DNA from: Sipunculus nudus
Lineage: Eukaryota; Annelida; Sipuncula; Golfingiida; Sipunculidae
Length of the DNA stretch: 64,000 bases
NCBI GenBank assembly: GCA_026874595.1
Contig: CM049322.1
Location: 21,340,400-21,404,399, forward strand
Direction: 5' to 3'
Positions 44,940 to 56,694 of this stretch are shown here, piece by piece; position 1 is the stretch's first letter, and the number at the start of each line of letters is the position of its first letter. The position numbers were made by a program, and so were the translations under genes. The notes under the pieces were generated by a model. That model saw nothing but the letters and a program-made list of their open reading frames with translations. It made no database searches and was not told the DNA's origin.

Positions 44940-47900
44940 TGTTATTAAATGGGTTAGGGTTAGAACCTGTGTCCTTGTTACAAGCACTTTTATTATGACA
45001 GAGTGAGATGATTTGTTGTCTTTCAAAGGTTGGGGTTAGTACCTATGTCCCTGTAAGATGCACCTAAACTATGACAGAGTGCGATGAATTGATGTTTTTA
45101 ACTGGTTAGGGTTAGTACCCCTGTCCCTGTGACAAGCACTTTTACTATGAAAGAGTGTGATGATTTGTATTCGCTTCCAAAGGTTAGGGTAAGTATGGCT
45201 GTCCTTGTGTGAAGCATTTTTACTAAGAAAAAGTGTGATTAATTTTTGTCACTGGTTAGGGTTAGTATCCATGTCCCTGTGACAAGCATTTTACTATGAC
45301 GAAAGTGTGATGATTTGTTTTCTTTAAAGGGTAAGGGTTAGTACCTGTGTCCCTGTGGCAAGCTCTTTTACTAAGAAAGAATGTGATGATATTTTGTCTT
45401 TCACTGGTTAGGGTGAGTGCCTATATCCCTTGGAAAAGCACTTAAACTATGACAGAGTGTAATGAATTGTTGTCTTTTTACTGGTGAGGGTTAGTACCAG
45501 TATCTCTGTGGTAAGCATTTTTCCAAGGACACAGTTTGATGATTTGTCTTTCTAAGGTTAGGGTTAGTACCTGTGTCCCTGTGGCAAGTTTTTTTACCAA
45601 GAAAGAGTATGATGAATTGTTGTCTTTCATTAGTTAGGGTAAGTACCCCTGTCCCTGTGATAAGCACTCTGACTATGACAGAGTGTGAAGAATTGTTGTC
45701 TTTCAAAAGTTAGGGTAAGTACCAGTATCCCTGTGAGAAGCATTTTTATAAAGACAGAGTTTGCCGATTTCTCTTTCTAGGGTTAGTACCCATATCCTTG
45801 TGACAAGCATTTTTTACAACACAATCTGATGATTTGATGTCTTCCAGAAGTTTAGGTTTGTACCAGTATCCCTGTGATATTGATAAGCATTTTTTCCGAT
45901 GACAGAATTGATTATTTGACTTTATAGGGTTAGTACCTGTGTCCTTAGGACAAGCACTTTTTTTATGACAGGATGTGATGAATTGTTTTCTTTCAGTGAT
46001 TAGGGTTAGTACTAGTATCTCTGTGATAAGCATTTTCCAATGACAGAGTTTGATGATTTGTCTTTCTAAGGTTAGGGTTAGTACCTGTGTCCTTGTGACA
46101 AGCTTTTTTACTAAGAAAGAGTATGATGAATTGTTGTCTTTCATTGGTTAGGGTTAGTACCCCTGTTCCTGTGACAAGCACTTTGACTATGACAGAGTGT
46201 GAGGATTTGTTGTCTTTCGAAAGTTAGGGTAGGTACCAGTTTCCCTGTTATAAGCATTTTTATAATGACAGAGTTTGATGATTTGTCTTATCCTTGTGAC
46301 CAGCACTTTTTTTATGACAGAATGTAATGCTTTGTTGTCTTCAAAAAGTTAAGGTTTGTATCAGTATCCTTGTGATAAGCATTTTTCCTATGACAGAATT
46401 GGATGATTTGTCTTTCTAGGTTTAGGGTTAATCCTGTGTCTTTGTGACACACATTAATTATTACAGAGGGTGATGACTTGTTGTCTTTCTAAGGTTAGCG
46501 TTACTACCCCTGTCCCTGTATCAAGCAATTTTACTATGACAGAGTGTGATGATTTGTCTTTGTAGGGTTAGGGTTAGTACACATATCCTTGTGACAAGCA
46601 CTTTTATTATGACAGTGTGTGAAGATTTGTTGTCTTTTATGGGTTAGGGTGAGTACCGCTGCCCCTTTAACAAGCACTCGATAGACTGATGATTTGTTGT
46701 CTTTCTATGTTTAGGTTCAGTACATGTCGCTGTTACAAGCACTTTTACTATGACAGGGTGTGGTTATTTGTTATCTTTCTAAGGTATGGGTTAGTACCCG
46801 CGTCCCTGTGACAAGCACTTTTACTGTGACAGGGTGTGACGATTTGTTGTCTTTCTCTATTTAGGTTGAGTACATGTCGCTGTTACAAGCACTTTTACTA
46901 TGACAGGGTGTGGTTATTTGTTATCTTTCTAAGGTAGGGGTTAGTACCTGCGTCCCTGTGACAAGCACTTTTACTGTGACAGGGTGTGATGATTTGTCTT
47001 TCAAAGGTTAGGGTTAGTAAGAGTATCCCTGTGATAAGCTCATTTACTTTGACAGTGTGAAGATTTTTATGACAGATTGGATGATTTGTTGTCTTTCAAA
47101 GGTAAGGGTTAGTACCACTATCCCTGTGAGAAGCATTTTTACTATGACAGAGTGTAATGATTAGTTGTCATCAGGGTTTAGGGTCAGTACCTGTTTCCCT
47201 ATGGCAAGCTCTTTTACTAAGAAAGAATGTGATGATATGTTGTCTTTCACTGGTTAGGGTTAGTGCCTATATCCCTTGGAAAAGCACTTAAACTATGACA
47301 GAGTGTAATGATTTGTTGTCTTTCACTGGTGAGGGTTAGTACCAGTATCTCTGTGGTAAGCATTTTTTCCAATGACAGAGTCTGATGATTTGTCTTTCTA
47401 AGGTTGGGGTTATTACCTGTGTCCTTGTGACAAGCTTTTTTACTAAGAAAGAGTATGATGAATTGTTGTCTTTCATTGGTTAGGGTTAGTACCCCTGTTC
47501 CTGTGACAAGCACTTTGACTTTGACAGAGTGTGAGGATTTGTTGTCTTTCAAAAGTTATGGTAGGTACCAGTTTCCCTGTTATAAGCATTTTTATAATGA
47601 CAGAGTTTGATGATTTGTCTTATCCTTGTGACCAGCACTTTTTATGACAGAATGTGATGCTTTGTTGTCTTCAAAAAGTTAAGGTTTGTATCAGTGTCCC
47701 TGTGATGAGCATTTTTCCTATGACAGAATTGGATGATTTGTCTTTCTAGGTTTAGGGTCAGTACCTGTGTCCCTAATGCAAGCTCTTTTACTAAGAAAGA
47801 ATGTGATGATATGCTGTCTTTCACTGGTTAGGGTTAGTGCCTATATCCCTTGGACAAGCACTTAAACTATGACAGAGTGTAATGATTTGTTGTCTTTCAA

Positions 47901-48270
47901 GGTTTAGGGTTAGTACCAGTATCCCTCTGACAAGCACTTTTACCATGAGAGAGTGTGATATATTTCAAAGGTTGGGTGAGTAACATGTCCCTGTGATAAG
48001 CACTTTTACTCTGATGGACTTTGTTGATTTGATGTCTTTCAAGAGTTAGGCTTAGTACCCGTTTCCCTGTGGGAAGCTCTTTTACTTAGATTGAGTATGA
48101 TGATTTGTTGTCCTTCATAGGTTATGGGTAGTACCACTTTCCCTGTAACAAGTATTTATACTCTTACATTGTGTTATGATGTTTTGTCTTTCAGAGTTTT
48201 TGGGTTAGTTCCAGTGTCCCTGTGATAAGCACTTTCACTATGACAGAGTGTGATGATTTTTTTTTTCATT
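44940..48270 (+). repeat. 3.3-kb tandem array of ~76-bp units containing telomere-like GGTTAGGGTTAG
   Basis: More than 40 units follow the pattern GGTTAGGGTTAGTACC, TGTCCCTGTGACAAGCAC, TTTTACTATGACAGAGTG, TGATGATTTGTTGTCTTTCA. Copies diverge freely, with some truncated units. Multi-unit blocks are duplicated: sequence at about 45.48-45.78 kb recurs at 45.99-46.42 and again at 47.32-47.76 (offsets near 514 and 1332). A ~140-bp pair at 46.72-46.86 is repeated at once at 46.86-46.99. Frames of 60-130 codons on the minus strand are products of the repeat. Confidence 0.93.
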
Positions 48271-48569
48271 GTGTGAAAATTCAACTTTTATACTGTAAGG
48301 TTGAAAGTAGAAGTCACATTTTTGGTGATGTATGTTTGGAAAATGTATTAAGGCATAAAAATATGCTAATATCTTCAGTGTGTTTGATTATTTAACAGCA
48401 AAATTGATAAACTGTCAGAAAATTACCAAAAAATAATTTTACATTTGGTCTTTTACCAGGTTTAGGCAAAAATGGTGAAATAAAACATGGAAAGTGGCCA
48501 TCAATGATTACCAAATTACCTGCTTACTTTTGCCCCAACATTTTTGAGTAAGCAAAGTCTTCGTCTTTG
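48271..48569. other. Short spacer between arrays
   Basis: AT-rich, no feature recognised. Confidence 0.6.
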
Positions 48570-49840
48570 GTGGATGCTGCAGGGAAAAGGCTATGTTGTT
48601 GCTATCATTGTTAGTGCTGCCCCAACAAATTACTTCAAGAGGCCATCATTGTTGTCGTCATATTTGGTGGGTAGTACTCCAAGAGGCAAGCACTGTCGTC
48701 GTTCTTATCTAAGTCAGGTAGGAAGCTAAGGCCTTGCTGACTTAGTCGTCATCAGTGCTGCATCCACAATCTACTCATAGCAGCCAGCACTGTAGTCCTT
48801 ATCTTTGTGGATGCTATGGGGAGAAAGGTTTGGATTTTGCCCTGATCATAGTCTTCAGGACTGCTGCCATAAATTACAACTAGAGTCAAGCACTGTTGTC
48901 TCATCTTTGACATGCAATACAGGCAGTAAGCACAGATATTGCTGTTGTCTTCTTCCTCAGTGCCAATTCCACAAACTACTCAAAGAGTCAAGTAATGTCA
49001 TTGTATTTGTAAGGAAGCTAAGGTTTTGCTGTCTTCATTGTCATCAGTACTGCCTCCACAAACTACTCAAAGCATCTAGCCATGTCTTTGGCTTGTTTTA
49101 TAGAGTGGAAGCTGAGGTCTTGCTCTTGCTGTCGTCATGGTCAGCCTCTGGTATTGTTGCCACAAACTTTTCCAAGGGGCCAGCACTGTCGTTGTCATCT
49201 TTGTCAAGTGTAACACGGAGGAAACTAAGGTCTTGCTGTCATTGTCAGTGCTGCTGCCACAAACTTCTCCAAGAGACCAGCACTGTCATCTTCTTTAGCC
49301 GGTACTATAGAGAACGCTAAGGTCTTGCTCTTGCTGTCACCATGGTCATTGTCAGTGATGCTGCCATAAAATTTTCTGGGGGGGCCGGCACTGTTGTTGT
49401 TGTCTTGGCAGGTGTGACAGGGAGAAAGCTAAGTTCTTGCTGTCATTACTGTTGTCAGTATTGCTGGAACAAACTTCTCCAAGAAACCAGCATTTTCATG
49501 AGATTTGGCTGCACTACAGGGAGGAAACTACGGCCATTGTCATCAGTTCCACCATAAAAAAATACTCATAGAGGCAAGCACTGATAAAATGTCTTTGGCA
49601 TTGAATGCAGGCAGGAATTAGCTAAGAATTTGCTGTCGTCATCATTGTCAGTGCCTTCTTCACAAACTACTCCTAGTGCCTAGCACAGTTGTTTTCTTTG
49701 ACAAGTGCTACCAAGAAGAAACTAAGGTGTTGCTCTTGCTGTCATCATGGTCGTTGTCATTGCTGCTGCCACAAACTTTTCTGAGAGGTTGGCACCGTCA
49801 TAATCATCATCTTTGGTGGGTGCTACAGGGAGGAAGCCCA
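48570..49840 (+). repeat. ~120-bp tandem array (CTAAGGTCTTGCTGTCGTC), about eleven units
   Basis: Unit landmarks are GGGAGGAAGCTAAGGTCTTG, CTGTCGTCATxGTCAGTGCT, GCTGCCACAAACTTCTCCAA and GAGxCCAGCACTGTCGT. It keeps long accidental open frames (48805-49320, 49342-49557), but units differ by indels that break any frame, so this is not a gene. Confidence 0.88.
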
Positions 49841-49849
49841 TTTCTTTGG

Positions 49850-50265
49850 CGTGTGTTAATTAACATTTACCTTGTGATTGGGATATCTCGAAAAGGATTT
49901 ATCTTAGGAATTTCATTTCTTTGGTGCTGATGTATATTAACAAAATCTTGGTCAAGTTCAAAGATGGGTGACCTTGACTTATTTTTCGATATTTTAGATA
50001 GAATCATAGGAAAAAAACTGGCATGTGTAAACATTTACCTTGTGAGGGGGATATCTCAAAAAGAATATACCGTAGGAATTTTATTTCTTCTGTGCTGATG
50101 TATATTAATAAAATCTCGGTCAAGTTCGAAAATGGGAGACCTTGACTTATTTTTCAACGTTTAAGAGCTAATTGTAAAAAAAGGCTTAGAGGCTTATTTC
50201 TCAGGAACCACTGGGTGGATTGTTGTAAAACATGCTATGATTATCGGCACTGACGGTCTGTAACT
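49850..50265 (+). repeat. ~180-bp repeat, two copies, left of the LINE insertion
   Basis: GATATCTCGAAAAGGATTTA (49882) and GATATCTCAAAAAGAATATA (50050) head two copies that share TGATGTATATTAA, AAATCTxGGTCAAGTTC and GACCTTGACTTATTTTTC. The second adds TTATTTCTCAGGAACCACTG. A third copy follows the LINE at 56.25 kb. Confidence 0.82.
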
Positions 50266-50270
50266 GGTGC

Positions 50271-51450
50271 ATGAGTTTGGGGGTGCCACATCCAATTACG
50301 TCCTTGACATACTCACATCCTCGACGGGCACAGAAACCAGCAGTCAACCTGCAGCCGCACTTTGAGGCAGAGACTACAGCTAAACCCAAGGCTGGCACTC
50401 CACTTTCCGTGGAGGCTAAGCAAAAGAAAACTGGACTGACTACTAGACCAGTCCTACAGCCGACCAAACAACAGACAAAACACAAATGACCAAGGATGCA
50501 AGTCAAACAAAACACAAACCAGGCCAACGAGCTCCAATGCTCCATGGTCCCTGCTCCTAAGGAATTCTCGCCATCTGATGAAAACTGTACCAACACGCTT
50601 GCACAACAACCACCCAAAGCAAACACACTGACACTGATAGACAAACCCACTGCAAATACATTTGCCTACATACATCAGGATATAAGTCCGGATTGACCAT
50701 GAACTTCTCCTGAAATCGCTCAGACTCAAAGCGACGATAGACAAGATCACAACAGGCTGGGATCTATCTGACAAAATTCAGGGAGGTAAAGTGTTGCTTA
50801 ACTGCTGCACCTCCGAGACAGAAGCTGACAAACTGAAAGACAACGCCAAAAAAGCTACCAGGATGTGGCCATGCTACCTTTGCTGGCACTGGCAAGTGGC
50901 CACATCAAACCACATCACTCAAGTATGGGTTAGTATATAGAGTTCCCCTGGACGTCACTGACTTTGACATTGTTAGTGAACTTAGACATGTAGGTGTCAC
51001 AGAAGCCACGTGCTTTATCATGACCAAGGGACCTAGTGAGACTGACAAACTTACATATGACAACAAAGCCCACTATGACTATGCGCTTAAGATGCCTTTC
51101 AGACTGGCTCTAAGAATTGTCAAGTTGGAGCCATACAGAGACCTCAAGACTGTTGACCAATTTTTTAAGTGTCAGCACTTTGGACATACAGCCAGACAAT
51201 GTCAGAACACAGTCCGCTGCCTTAGGTGCGGAGAGACCGGACATGGAATATGTGCCTGTTCCATGGACAAAGCCCATGTGAGATGCGCCAATTGTTCAGG
51301 TGCACTTATCGCATCCTATCGTGGCTGTGCCGCATTTAAAGAGGCAAATCTAAAGTTTAGACAGGGAAGCCAAACCAGCACCACCATAGCCATTATGGCA
51401 AAGCATGTGCTTGTGCAGCCTGCACCACCCCCACAGATGAACGCCTAGAC
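50271..51450 (+). pseudogene. Jockey-like ORF1 (nucleic-acid-binding, zinc knuckles), broken
   Basis: The longest intact part is 51020-51448. The reading before it includes YGLVYRVPLDVTDFDIVSEL (50.92-50.98 kb), typical of the region before the knuckles. Knuckle 1 is FFKCQHFGHTARQC, where the first Cys is Phe. Knuckle 2, CLRCGETGHGICAC, has a complete C-x2-C-x4-H-x4-C. Knuckle 3, CANCSGALIASYRGC, has Leu or Ile where His is expected. The upstream segments at 50271-50490 and 50496-50696 are Pro/Thr/Lys-rich N-terminal parts in shifted frames. The role would be coating of the retrotransposon RNA. Confidence 0.82.
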
Positions 51451-51539
51451 ACTGCTGAAACCCTCGGCAACTCCGACAAAGGCACATCTTGACTGGAACA
51501 CCGTGTTGTTCACCACCGATCTTAAACACGCTTAAACAT

Positions 51540-52543
51540 GAATTATAAAATTATATAGATAAAAATAATATAGACATTGCTTTAATATCTGAAACTAAAC
51601 TGACACCAGGAAAACATTTCACGCTAGGCAACTATGACCTGATTTGCTCAGATAGAGACACAGGTCATGGAGGGGTGTGGGTATCCCTGTTGACAGAAAA
51701 TTTTATTATTCTGTCAATAAATGGTTTGGTAATTTTAAAGCCAAGGCCCTCTCAATCAGAATAAATCGAGCAGATTGGGCAGCTCCATACCTAGATTTAA
51801 TAGTTATTATAACCCACCAACATCAACATTTCAAAAACAGATTTTCAGAAAAATTAGATAAAAAATTAATAATTATCTAATCCTAGGTGATCTAAATGCC
51901 CCACATACAGACTACGGTGCTAGATATAGTAATGCCTCTAGCCATCATTCTACAGTGCGACTCAAGGCGCTTGGAACATTTTAGATCTCACTCTTGCCAC
52001 TCCAAACACAGTTGTCTCCTCTGAGTTCTATGTAGGGGAGTGTATCAGGTGGGACCATCTCCTGATCCATGTATACATTAGTTGGAAACCAGAGGTTTCC
52101 CCACCAAAATTAGCTAAAGCTGATTGGGGTCGTTTTCAGGAAATCCTCATAAATAATATGCCAGATCCTTCTAAAATTGATGTAATCACACATTTACAGT
52201 TAGATTGCATCACAATTAGCTGACATAGCATGTAGTATCAATGAGGCCTTAAATGCGGTCACTCCAGAGAAAGAAGTTAAAAATAGAAACTGGTGGAACT
52301 TAGCCCCAGAAATAAAAGAGATGGAGCCTTTAGGCGACGAGTCAGGCACTACCAACAAAGCACTCGTACCATGGAAGCCAAAGCTTTGTTTAATAGCTAG
52401 AGTAAATAGATTTGTAGATCAGGCTAATAGGTCAGTCTATTGAGCTATCTTAGCGCAAAAACAAACTCAATGGTCAGATGATATTAACAGTCTAGATCAT
52501 AAATCAAACTCAGGTGAATTCTGGAAACAATTCAGATGTTTTT
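51540..52543 (+). pseudogene. Jockey-like ORF2, endonuclease half, broken
   Basis: Motifs in order are DIALISETKL (51.57 kb), NYDLICSDRDTGHGG (51.63 kb) and LGDLNAPHTDYG (51.88 kb), the APE-type endonuclease signature, here with NAPH as in Jockey-group elements. Later sequence includes KNRNWWNL-like and GEFWKQFR (52.52 kb). Several frame shifts and stops are present. It is cut at 52543 by the Helitron-like insertion. Confidence 0.82.
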
Positions 52544-54261
52544 ATGCCCCCGCCACAAAGTGGCCGGGGCATATAGTTTTACCCATGTCCGTCATTCCGT
52601 CCTTCCGTCCTTCCGAAATCAAACAGTTGTACGGACTTTTTTTCGCAATGCCTGCAGATATTGGCCTGATTTTTGGTGTGTGGGCAGATATAGACCAGTT
52701 ACAGATCGAGTTCGCGTTTCGTCCCGGTTGACCTACTTTTGACCGTTTTACGGCTCCTTAACTTAGAAAATTTCATGAAAAATAGAAATTTCATGACAAA
52801 TACACATATACAGACTTTTTTTTCGCAATGCCTGCAGATATTGGCCTGATTTTTTGGTGTGTGGGCAGATAATGACCAGTTACAGATCGAGTTCGCGTTT
52901 CGTCCCAGTTGACCTACTTTTGACTGTTTTACGGCTCCTAAACTTAGAAAATTTCATGAAAAATAGAAATTTTCATGACAAATACACATGTACAGACTTT
53001 TTTTCGCAATGCCTGCAGATATTGGCCTGATTTTTTGTGTGTGGGCAGATAATGACCAGTTACAGATCGAGTTCGCGTTTCCTCCCGGTTGACTTACTTT
53101 TGGCCGTTATACGGCTCCTGAACATAGAAAATTTCAAGAAAAATAGAAATATTCATGACAGATACACATGTACAGACTTTTTTCGCAATGCCTGCAGATA
53201 TTGGCCTGATTTTTGGTTTGTGGGCAGATATAGACCAGTTACAGATGAAGTTCGCGTTTCGTCCCAGTTGACCTACTTTTGACTGTTTTACGGCTCCTAA
53301 ACTTAGAAAATTTCATGAAAAATAGAAATTTTCATGACATATACACATGTACGGACTTTTTTTCGCAATGCCTGCAGATATTGGCCTGATTTTTGGTGTG
53401 TTGGCAGATATTGACCAGTTACAGATCAAGTTCGCGTTTCGTCCCAGTTGACCTACTTTTGATTGTTTTACGGCTCCTGAACATAGAAAATTTCATGTAA
53501 AATATAAATTTTCATGACAAATATACTTGTACAGACTTTTCTTCGCAATACCTGCAGATATTGGCCTAATTTTTGGTGTGTGGGCAGATAATGACCAGTT
53601 ACAGATCGAGTTCACGTTTTGTCCCAGTTGACCTACTTTTGACCATTTGACGGTGCTCTAACATAGAAATTTCATAAAAAAAGTGCACATGTATGGACTT
53701 TTTTCGCAGTGCCTGCAGATACGGGCCTGATTTTTGGTGTGTAGGCAGATAATGACCAGTTACAGATCGAGTTCTTGTTTTGTCCCAGTTGACCTACTTT
53801 TGACCATTTGACTGCTCCTGAACATAGAAAGTTTCATGAAAAATAGAAATTTTCATAACAAATGCATATGTACTGATTTTTTTCCTCAGTGCCTGCAGAT
53901 ACCACCCTGATTTTTTATGTGTGGGCAGATAATGACAGTTACAGATTGAGTTCGCGTTTCATCCCGGTTGACCTACTTTTGATTGTTTTACAGCTCCTAA
54001 ACATAGAAAATTTCATGAAAGACAGAAATTTTTATGGAAAATGCACATGTATGGATTTTTTTTCACAATGCCTGCATATACTGGCATGATTTTTGGTGTG
54101 TTGCTTGATAATGACCCGTTACAGATCGAGTTTGCATTTTGCCCTTGTTGACCTACATTTGACCATACGACACCTCCTGAACTTAAAAAAATTTTCAAAA
54201 TTTTACATATGTTTCTAATTTGCCCCAGGCGGGGGCATTTGTGTCGTTCCGACGCATCTAG
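52544..54261 (+). mobile_element. Helitron-like array-bearing element, nine 180-bp units, inserted in the LINE
   Basis: The left end ATGCCCCCGCC and right end GGCGGGGGCAT (54228-54238) are exact inverted repeats. The left end folds on itself (ATGCCCCCGCCAC / GTGGCCGGGGCAT, one mismatch, 3-base loop). A CCGTCCTTCCGTCC block follows at 52589-52615. CCTGCAG landmarks are at 52651, 52831, 53012, 53191, 53371, 53551, 53712, 53892 and 54071 (last copy CCTGCAT), so the period is 179-181 bp except one 161. The right end has a hairpin TGTGTCG-TTC-CGACGCA, then T and CTAG, then the host TT. A 3' hairpin followed by CTRR and no target duplication is the Helitron pattern. No Rep/helicase is encoded. Confidence 0.82.
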
Positions 54262-55800
54262 TTCTAACTCTAAATTAAACCCAAATACAGGACAGGCTTA
54301 ACCCCTTATACGCCCTGACGGCACAGTTGCTGCTCCAGCAAAGTGTTGTGCAGATCTGTTTGCGAATACTTTTAAAACAAATACACAAAACCCCGACACA
54401 CCCTCACTTCAAGAATGATTTCTTAAAAACAGCTAAACAAATAATTGATGAAAGTAAAACATTGTTTAAGCCTCTAGAAAACTCGACCATGGTAGACAGT
54501 GATGAAAACGCAGCAGTAAGACCAGTGGGAGTTCTAGAAGTTAAACTGGCTCTTCCCAAATCCAAAGGCAAATCAGCCCCTGGTCTGGACAAACTCACTT
54601 ACAAAATACTAAAGAAAATGCCAGACCCCTGTCTAAGGAGAATTGCAAACCTATCCACGCTCCGCATTCCATGGGGATAGTTTCCGATTTAATGGAAAAG
54701 GGCATTAGTAACCATGATCCCAAAACCTGACAAGACAACTGACAAACAGACAAATTTCAGGCCTTTCAGCTTGCTTCCCTGTCTGGGCAAGCTATTTGAA
54801 AAAATCCTTAAAAATCAAAATACTACATTCTTAGAGATTAGACCGGCTGAGCTGTGTGGCCCAATTTTTAATGATGACCAATCAGGCTTTCACTCCAGGA
54901 GTTCAATGTGTGATCACATATTCCAGCTCAGTCAGGCCATTGCGAATGGTATGAAACAAAGACAGCACAACTTAGCCACATTTCTTGACGTAGAAAAGGC
55001 CTTTGATGCAGTATGGTCTGACGGCCTCTGCATTAAAGTTATGAGATTCCATCTGCCACATAAGCTAGTGAGGTTAATCTCCTCATTCTTGACAGATAGA
55101 TCCCCTTATGGTTAATCATAAAGGTACATAATCTGAGAAGATTACACTTGAAGCTGGGACTCCCCAGGGCTCAGTGCTGAGCCCTTTACTCTTAATCATG
55201 TATATTACAACCTTCCAAAGATGGGACAAATGGTCAGCATTTCACAATACGCTGAGGACTTAGCTATCTGGGCCACTGGTTCCAAAGTTTGCTATTCACA
55301 CAACTCAGTCCAAGCCCAGCTCGCCCACATAAGCAACTAGTGCAACACCTAGAGAATCAAACTAAATCAAACAAAAATGGTTTTGTTTAGTAAAGCGTAC
55401 AATCCAAAATATTTTGAAGCTTATAAAACTGTTAGATGAAAATTTAAAAGATTCTGATGCTGCCAGGTTCTTAGGTGTAATTTTTTACAAAAAGCCACTT
55501 GGCGCCCACACATAGAGCATATCAGTCAAAGAATGTGGAGTAGGATTAATGCTCTAAAGGCTGTGTGCTATTTGAAGGATGGACCTAAACTGGAGACAGC
55601 TGCAGGCTTTATATAAACAATGGATCCACCCTATAGGCATAAAGGGTATCGATAGCTTTCTTAGGTGCAGCTAAGACACAAATATATAAACTAGAAGTTC
55701 AACAGAATAAAGCCCTCAGAGCAGCCTTAAGAGTTAGTAGGTTCACTAAAACATCAGAACTAAGGGCACGCACAAACACACCTGTTAAAGACTACATGAC
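54262..55800 (+). pseudogene. Jockey-like ORF2, reverse transcriptase half, broken
   Basis: LINE reading resumes right at the insertion edge with NSKLNPNTGQ and PLIRPDGTVAA (54.26-54.33 kb). Next come SKGKSAPGLDKLTYKILKK (54.56 kb), MIPKPDKTTDKQTNFRPFSL (54.71 kb), TFLDVEKAFDAVW (54.98 kb, motif A), GTPQGSVLSPLL (55.16 kb, motif B) and QYAEDLAIW (55245-55271, motif C with Glu for the first Asp). Then NALKAVCYLKDG-like sequence follows. The altered catalytic motif and frame shifts show it is dead. Confidence 0.88.
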
Positions 55801-56210
55801 AGAAAAATCTGTCAATACTTAAAACAGGATAAAACATACTGAGTATAAACTCAATACAGATTTTAACAAATGACCACAAGCATAAAACAGCCAACAATAA
55901 ATTTGTTTCTCCTCTAGACATAATCCTATCATATCCGTATAGAAAGAGACTAACATCACATCCACTAAGCAAGCAGTCTTTTCAAGTCAGCTTGATCTTA
56001 CCTTGCACCCAGTTTAGTATTTATAGAACTTAGCTATCTCTATCTCCTCTGATTTTCTCCTAAACTTTGGGCCTAATAGTAAAAAGATAATAATTAAACA
56101 TTCAATTAGATATCATCTTTATCGTTGCTGAAGGAGCGCCTATGGTGGGGGTCCGCAACTATGCATGTTGCTTGAGCGCCATCTTTTCCTTCTTTAAAAA
56201 AACAAATCCC
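55801..56210 (+). mobile_element. 3' tail of the Jockey-like LINE
   Basis: Non-coding sequence between the last RT-related frame and the next repeat copy. It ends in a short A run (TTTAAAAAAACAAAT, near 56195). The 3' boundary is uncertain by some tens of bases. Confidence 0.45.
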
Positions 56211-56244
56211 CTCCAATTTCTGATTTTTAAAGAATTTTTATTGG

Positions 56245-56520
56245 AGTTTTCAATTTTGGCCATGTGAGCGGGATATCTCTAAAAGTATTCAACACAGGAA
56301 TTTCATTTCTTTGGTGCTGATACATATCAACACAATCTCGGTCAAGTTCAAAGATGGATGATCTTGATCTAATTCTCAAGGTCACAGAGTTATAATAGAA
56401 AAACTTAGGAGCTTATTTCTCAGGAACCACTGGATGGATTGTTTTGGAATGTGGAATGGTCATTGGCCTTGATGATCTCTTAAGTGCTGCATGACTTACA
56501 AAGACTGGGGCCAGACTTAC
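56245..56520 (+). repeat. Third copy of the 49.85-kb repeat, right of the LINE
   Basis: GATATCTCTAAAAGTATTCA, AATCTCGGTCAAGTTC, GATCTTGATCTAATT and TTATTTCTCAGGAACCACTG correspond in order to the copies at 49.88 and 50.05 kb. This shows that the LINE landed inside, or next to, a pre-existing tandem array. Confidence 0.82.
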
Positions 56521-56694
56521 AAAAGTTACTAAATACCTCTCTAGTTCCTATTCACAACTTTAATAAGAGACATCTGTACAGATATACATCCATGTGAGAA
56601 CAAATATTACATGAATACTTGTTACTGTTACCATCCATTAATACTGCTCTTTTTGCTGAGGGCTTTTGTCAGCTTTTGCTGATATTCTAGGTTT
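56521..56694. other. Short spacer
   Basis: No feature recognised. Confidence 0.6.

Larger units (their letters stand above)
50266..56210 (+). mobile_element. Jockey-like non-LTR retrotransposon, nearly full length, inactive
   Basis: Order seen is ORF1 with zinc knuckles, ORF2 endonuclease, ORF2 RT, then a 3' tail. It sits between copies of the same ~180-bp repeat, and its ORF2 is split by a Helitron-like element at 52544-54261. Stops and frame shifts occur in both ORFs, so it cannot be active, although several frames are still over 100 codons and divergence is less than in the other LINEs here. No target duplication could be fixed; the 5' end is placed just after the left repeat. Confidence 0.85.

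Noticed and set aside
45746-46144. 132-codon minus-strand frame
   Set aside because: It is a product of the 76-bp telomere-like array; similar peptides appear at every duplicated block.
44940-48270. True telomere
   Set aside because: TTAGGG occurs only as a pair per 76-bp unit and the array is flanked by other repeats on both sides.
48805-49320. 171-codon open frame as a Cys/Ser-rich protein gene
   Set aside because: It lies wholly in a ~120-bp tandem array whose units differ by frame-breaking indels; there are no splice sites or family motif.
50201-50650. 149-codon minus-strand frame
   Set aside because: Antisense of the Jockey-like ORF1 start region.
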